DNA of 7,856 nucleotides. It comes from Myxococcota bacterium. GTDB lineage: Bacteria > Myxococcota_A > Polyangia > HGW-17. The stretch is taken from positions 1 to 7,856 of the forward strand of contig JAHJLU010000579.1 in assembly GCA_018821745.1 (NCBI GenBank). Reading direction: 5' to 3'. A model generated the notes under the pieces. That model was not told the origin of the DNA. It ran no database searches and worked only from the letters and a program-made list of their open reading frames with translations. Both the position numbers and the translations under genes were made by a program. Numbering within the stretch: position 1 is the stretch's first letter; every line of letters begins with the position of its first letter. This document shows positions 5,941-7,856 of the stretch, in pieces.

Positions 5941-6797
5941 AAAAATTATGTTTTGTTATTATTGTCTGGTTCATGGTTCTTCCCGGCTTTGCCCGGGGAA
6001 ACATTCCCTGGGGCAGGGTCATGGGAGCCGACACCTCCTCATTGTCGGCGGCCGACAAGAAAAAAGCCGCCTCCCTCATGGGGGAGATCAACTCCTACTA
6101 TGGCTGCTCCGACTCCGTGGCGAAGTGTCTCAAGACAGCTCCGGGCTGTCTCACCGCCCGGCACATTGCGGGACATATTGTTCGCATGGTGCAAAAGGGG
6201 CGCTCAGAAAAGGAGATCAAACGGGCGGTCATGCTCCGTGCCAAGTCCGCCCACCCTTTCAAGAAGCACAAAATAAAACCCAACAAGGCACAGTGCATCG
6301 GTGATCCTGACAAGGCGGCCCTGGTCATTTATGGCTATTCCGACTTCCAGTGTCCTTTTTGCACCATCGTCCTCCCTCGCCTGGAGGCCATGGTGAAGAA
6401 GCGGAGCAACGTAGCCCTGTGTTTCAAAAATTTCCCTACCCTGGCCCATGGCAGCGAGACCGTTGTCGCCTCCATCGCCGCCGTGGCCGCGTCCATGCAG
6501 GGAAAATTCTGGGCCTATCACAACATCCTGTACAAGAACCGGAAGAACCAGTCCCGCAGTGAACTCATTGAGTACGCCAAAAAAATTGGCCTCGATATGG
6601 AACGCTTTAAAAAGGACTTCTCCTCCCGCAAGGCAAAGAAGATAGTGGCCCGGGAGAAGCAGGAGGGGCTCTCAATGAAGGTGAAGGGCACCCCCACGCT
6701 GTTTTTCAATGGAAAAATGTACTTTGGAAGAAAGGACGCAGCCCTGTTGTCCGACCGCATGGACGAGGAGCTGTTTTTGAGCCGCGGAAAAAAATAA
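5937..6797 (+). CDS. Secreted DsbA-family thiol oxidoreductase with N-terminal cysteine domain
   Basis: A 286-residue protein with a signal peptide (about 1-18, Lys-Lys then a hydrophobic core ending near GFA). Residues about 125-280 are a thioredoxin-fold DsbA-like domain: YSDFQCPFC at 134-142 holds the redox pair C139/C142, KNFPTLAHG lies at 164-172, and KGTPTLFFNG at 250-259 supplies the cis-proline loop (P253). Such proteins form, isomerise or reduce disulfides in the periplasm. An extra domain at about 40-108 has cysteines C57, C64 and C71 and a helical stretch with KGRSEKEIKRAV at 87-98, which resembles by eye the CcmH/NrfF-type helical domain; C120 lies in the linker. Start overlaps the MauE-like stop as ATGA, with AAAAAGG 8 bases upstream. 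The neighbouring MauE-like protein and 56-cysteine lipoprotein are the obvious candidate partner and substrate, by context only. Confidence 0.88.
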   Translation: MKKLCFVIIVWFMVLPGFARGNIPWGRVMGADTSSLSAADKKKAASLMGEINSYYGCSDSVAKCLKTAPGCLTARHIAGHIVRMVQKGRSEKEIKRAVMLRAKSAHPFKKHKIKPNKAQCIGDPDKAALVIYGYSDFQCPFCTIVLPRLEAMVKKRSNVALCFKNFPTLAHGSETVVASIAAVAASMQGKFWAYHNILYKNRKNQSRSELIEYAKKIGLDMERFKKDFSSRKAKKIVAREKQEGLSMKVKGTPTLFFNGKMYFGRKDAALLSDRMDEELFLSRGKK

Positions 6798-6800
6798 AAC

Positions 6801-7856
6801 ATGCATATCATTATATTTTTAGCGCTCACGCTGTCGGCCTCCCCCCCGTCGGACAAGAGAGCCCGGTCCCGTGTGGCCCAGTCCCGTGGGCAGATCGCCT
6901 TTCGGTCGGGTGACCTGAAGAAGGCGCTGGAGCATTTCAGCCGGGCCACCACTCTGGACAGCGCATACGGTGAGCCATGGTACTGGCTGGGAGTTACCTG
7001 CGAGCGGCTGGGAAGACTCAAGCAGGCCGAGAAGGCCCTGCTCACGGCAGTGGAGCTGGGCGAACCGCAGGTGGCTCTGCTGAAGCTGCTGGGAAGTATC
7101 CAGGTGCGGCTGAAAAAATTTTCCTGGGCCATGCGCACCCTCTCGGGGGCGAGGGAGCTGTCACCGAAGGACCACGAGGTGGCCGTTCTGTTGGCATATT
7201 GCCTTGTTTTTACAGAGGAATACGACGACGCGGCCAAGCTCCTGAGGGAGGTCCTTGCCCGCGGGAGCCGGGCAACAAAGGAGCGGGCCCGGGTGCTGCT
7301 GGGGATCCTTCACTACCGCATGAAGAAGCTGGCCCGCGCCCGCATGGTGCTCTCAAGGGGTGAGGAGTTTTCCTCTCTGAAGAGCCGTATCCTCTCCCTC
7401 ATTGTGAAAAAAGAGTTGGGGATCAAGCGAGGTATTGGGGGCACCCTCTCCTTCTCCCTGGGATTTGATTCCAACCCCGCGCTCAACGCCGATCCCGACC
7501 GCTCCCTCATCACCACGGGAGACGGTGGGCTGGTCTCCACGCTGTCGGCCTATATGTGGATGCATCCCACGGACGCGCTGGCCACCGAGCTCTCGGTGGT
7601 CCGCACCTTCTACGCGGCACCCTGGGACCAGAAGACCCATGACAGGATCGCCTCCTTCAATATGACACTCCTGGAGGCGGGGGCTTTTTACCGGTATCGC
7701 TACCTCTCCGACCGGGGTCAGCACCGCCGCCTTGAAGCGGGCTACATCTTCTCGCTCACGGCGCTCGACGGGGGAGAAGGGATCCCCTCGGAACCCGACC
7801 CCTTTCTTTTTTCCGAGAAGCACAGCCTGTTGCTCTCTTACCACCGGGCCCCCCAC
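6801..7856 (+). CDS. TPR protein with probable outer-membrane beta-barrel (partial)
   Basis: An open frame of 352 codons runs off the right edge. It begins with a short hydrophobic leader (about 3-13, ending LSA) that lacks the usual lysines or arginines, so export is likely but not certain. Residues about 22-200 form helical TPR-like repeats: a first with AFRSGDLKKALEHFSRAT at 33-50, a second with YWLGVTCERLGRLKQAEKAL at 61-80, and at least two further degenerate copies. From about 212 the character changes to alternating polar/hydrophobic strands (GGTLSFSLGFDSNP at 213-226, LEAGAFYRYRYL at 291-302, LEAGYIFSLTAL at 311-322), as in TPR proteins that end in an outer-membrane barrel. It starts 3 bp after the DsbA-family stop. 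No strong Shine-Dalgarno sequence is visible, so it may depend on coupling or start elsewhere. Substrate and role unknown. Confidence 0.8.
   Translation, partial: MHIIIFLALTLSASPPSDKRARSRVAQSRGQIAFRSGDLKKALEHFSRATTLDSAYGEPWYWLGVTCERLGRLKQAEKALLTAVELGEPQVALLKLLGSIQVRLKKFSWAMRTLSGARELSPKDHEVAVLLAYCLVFTEEYDDAAKLLREVLARGSRATKERARVLLGILHYRMKKLARARMVLSRGEEFSSLKSRILSLIVKKELGIKRGIGGTLSFSLGFDSNPALNADPDRSLITTGDGGLVSTLSAYMWMHPTDALATELSVVRTFYAAPWDQKTHDRIASFNMTLLEAGAFYRYRYLSDRGQHRRLEAGYIFSLTALDGGEGIPSEPDPFLFSEKHSLLLSYHRAPH

Overview
The window reads as chromosomal DNA of a Gram-negative bacterium, most likely a myxobacterial or other deltaproteobacterial-type lineage. The reasons are a cysteine-rich lipoprotein carrying MopE-type metal-binding motifs joined to an FGE-sulfatase-fold domain, a DsbA-like protein with an extra cysteine-bearing helical domain, and a TPR protein with an apparent outer-membrane barrel. 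The lineage is inference. No mobile element, CRISPR array, rRNA or tRNA was recognised.

Left block (1-2838), sulfur, cysteine and Fe-S metabolism. Leftward genes are a ThiF/MoeB/HesA-type adenylyltransferase (545-1333) and then nadA, quinolinate synthase (1-463, C-terminus beyond the window). Rightward genes are an Rrf2-family regulator with three IscR-like cysteines (1447-1890) and, 12 bp later, cysK, O-acetylserine sulfhydrylase (1903-2838). The 113-bp divergent intergenic region holds a 7-bp-arm dyad (1406-1427) over candidate -10 elements on both strands. It also holds overlapping dyads and a hairpin plus T-run in the leader of the adenylyltransferase mRNA. The simplest reading is that the Rrf2 protein senses Fe-S or sulfur status and controls both directions.

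Gap (2839-3042). No gene or convincing terminator is visible; a candidate promoter for the next operon follows at 3043-3070.

Right block (3087-7856 and beyond), a tight rightward operon of envelope proteins. In order: a lipoprotein with 56 cysteines (3087-4559), an exported or anchored tandem rhodanese-fold protein lacking both catalytic cysteines (4577-5431), a MauE/DoxX-like four-helix membrane protein with a Cys-Gly-Cys motif (5428-5940), a secreted DsbA-family protein with CPFC and an N-terminal cysteine domain (5937-6797), and a TPR protein with a probable beta-barrel (6801 to the window end). The last junctions are two 4-base overlaps and a 3-bp gap. The set looks like a periplasmic thiol-redox module packaged with a very disulfide-rich surface lipoprotein. 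Cysteine supply in the left block and disulfide handling in the right block make a suggestive but unproven pairing.
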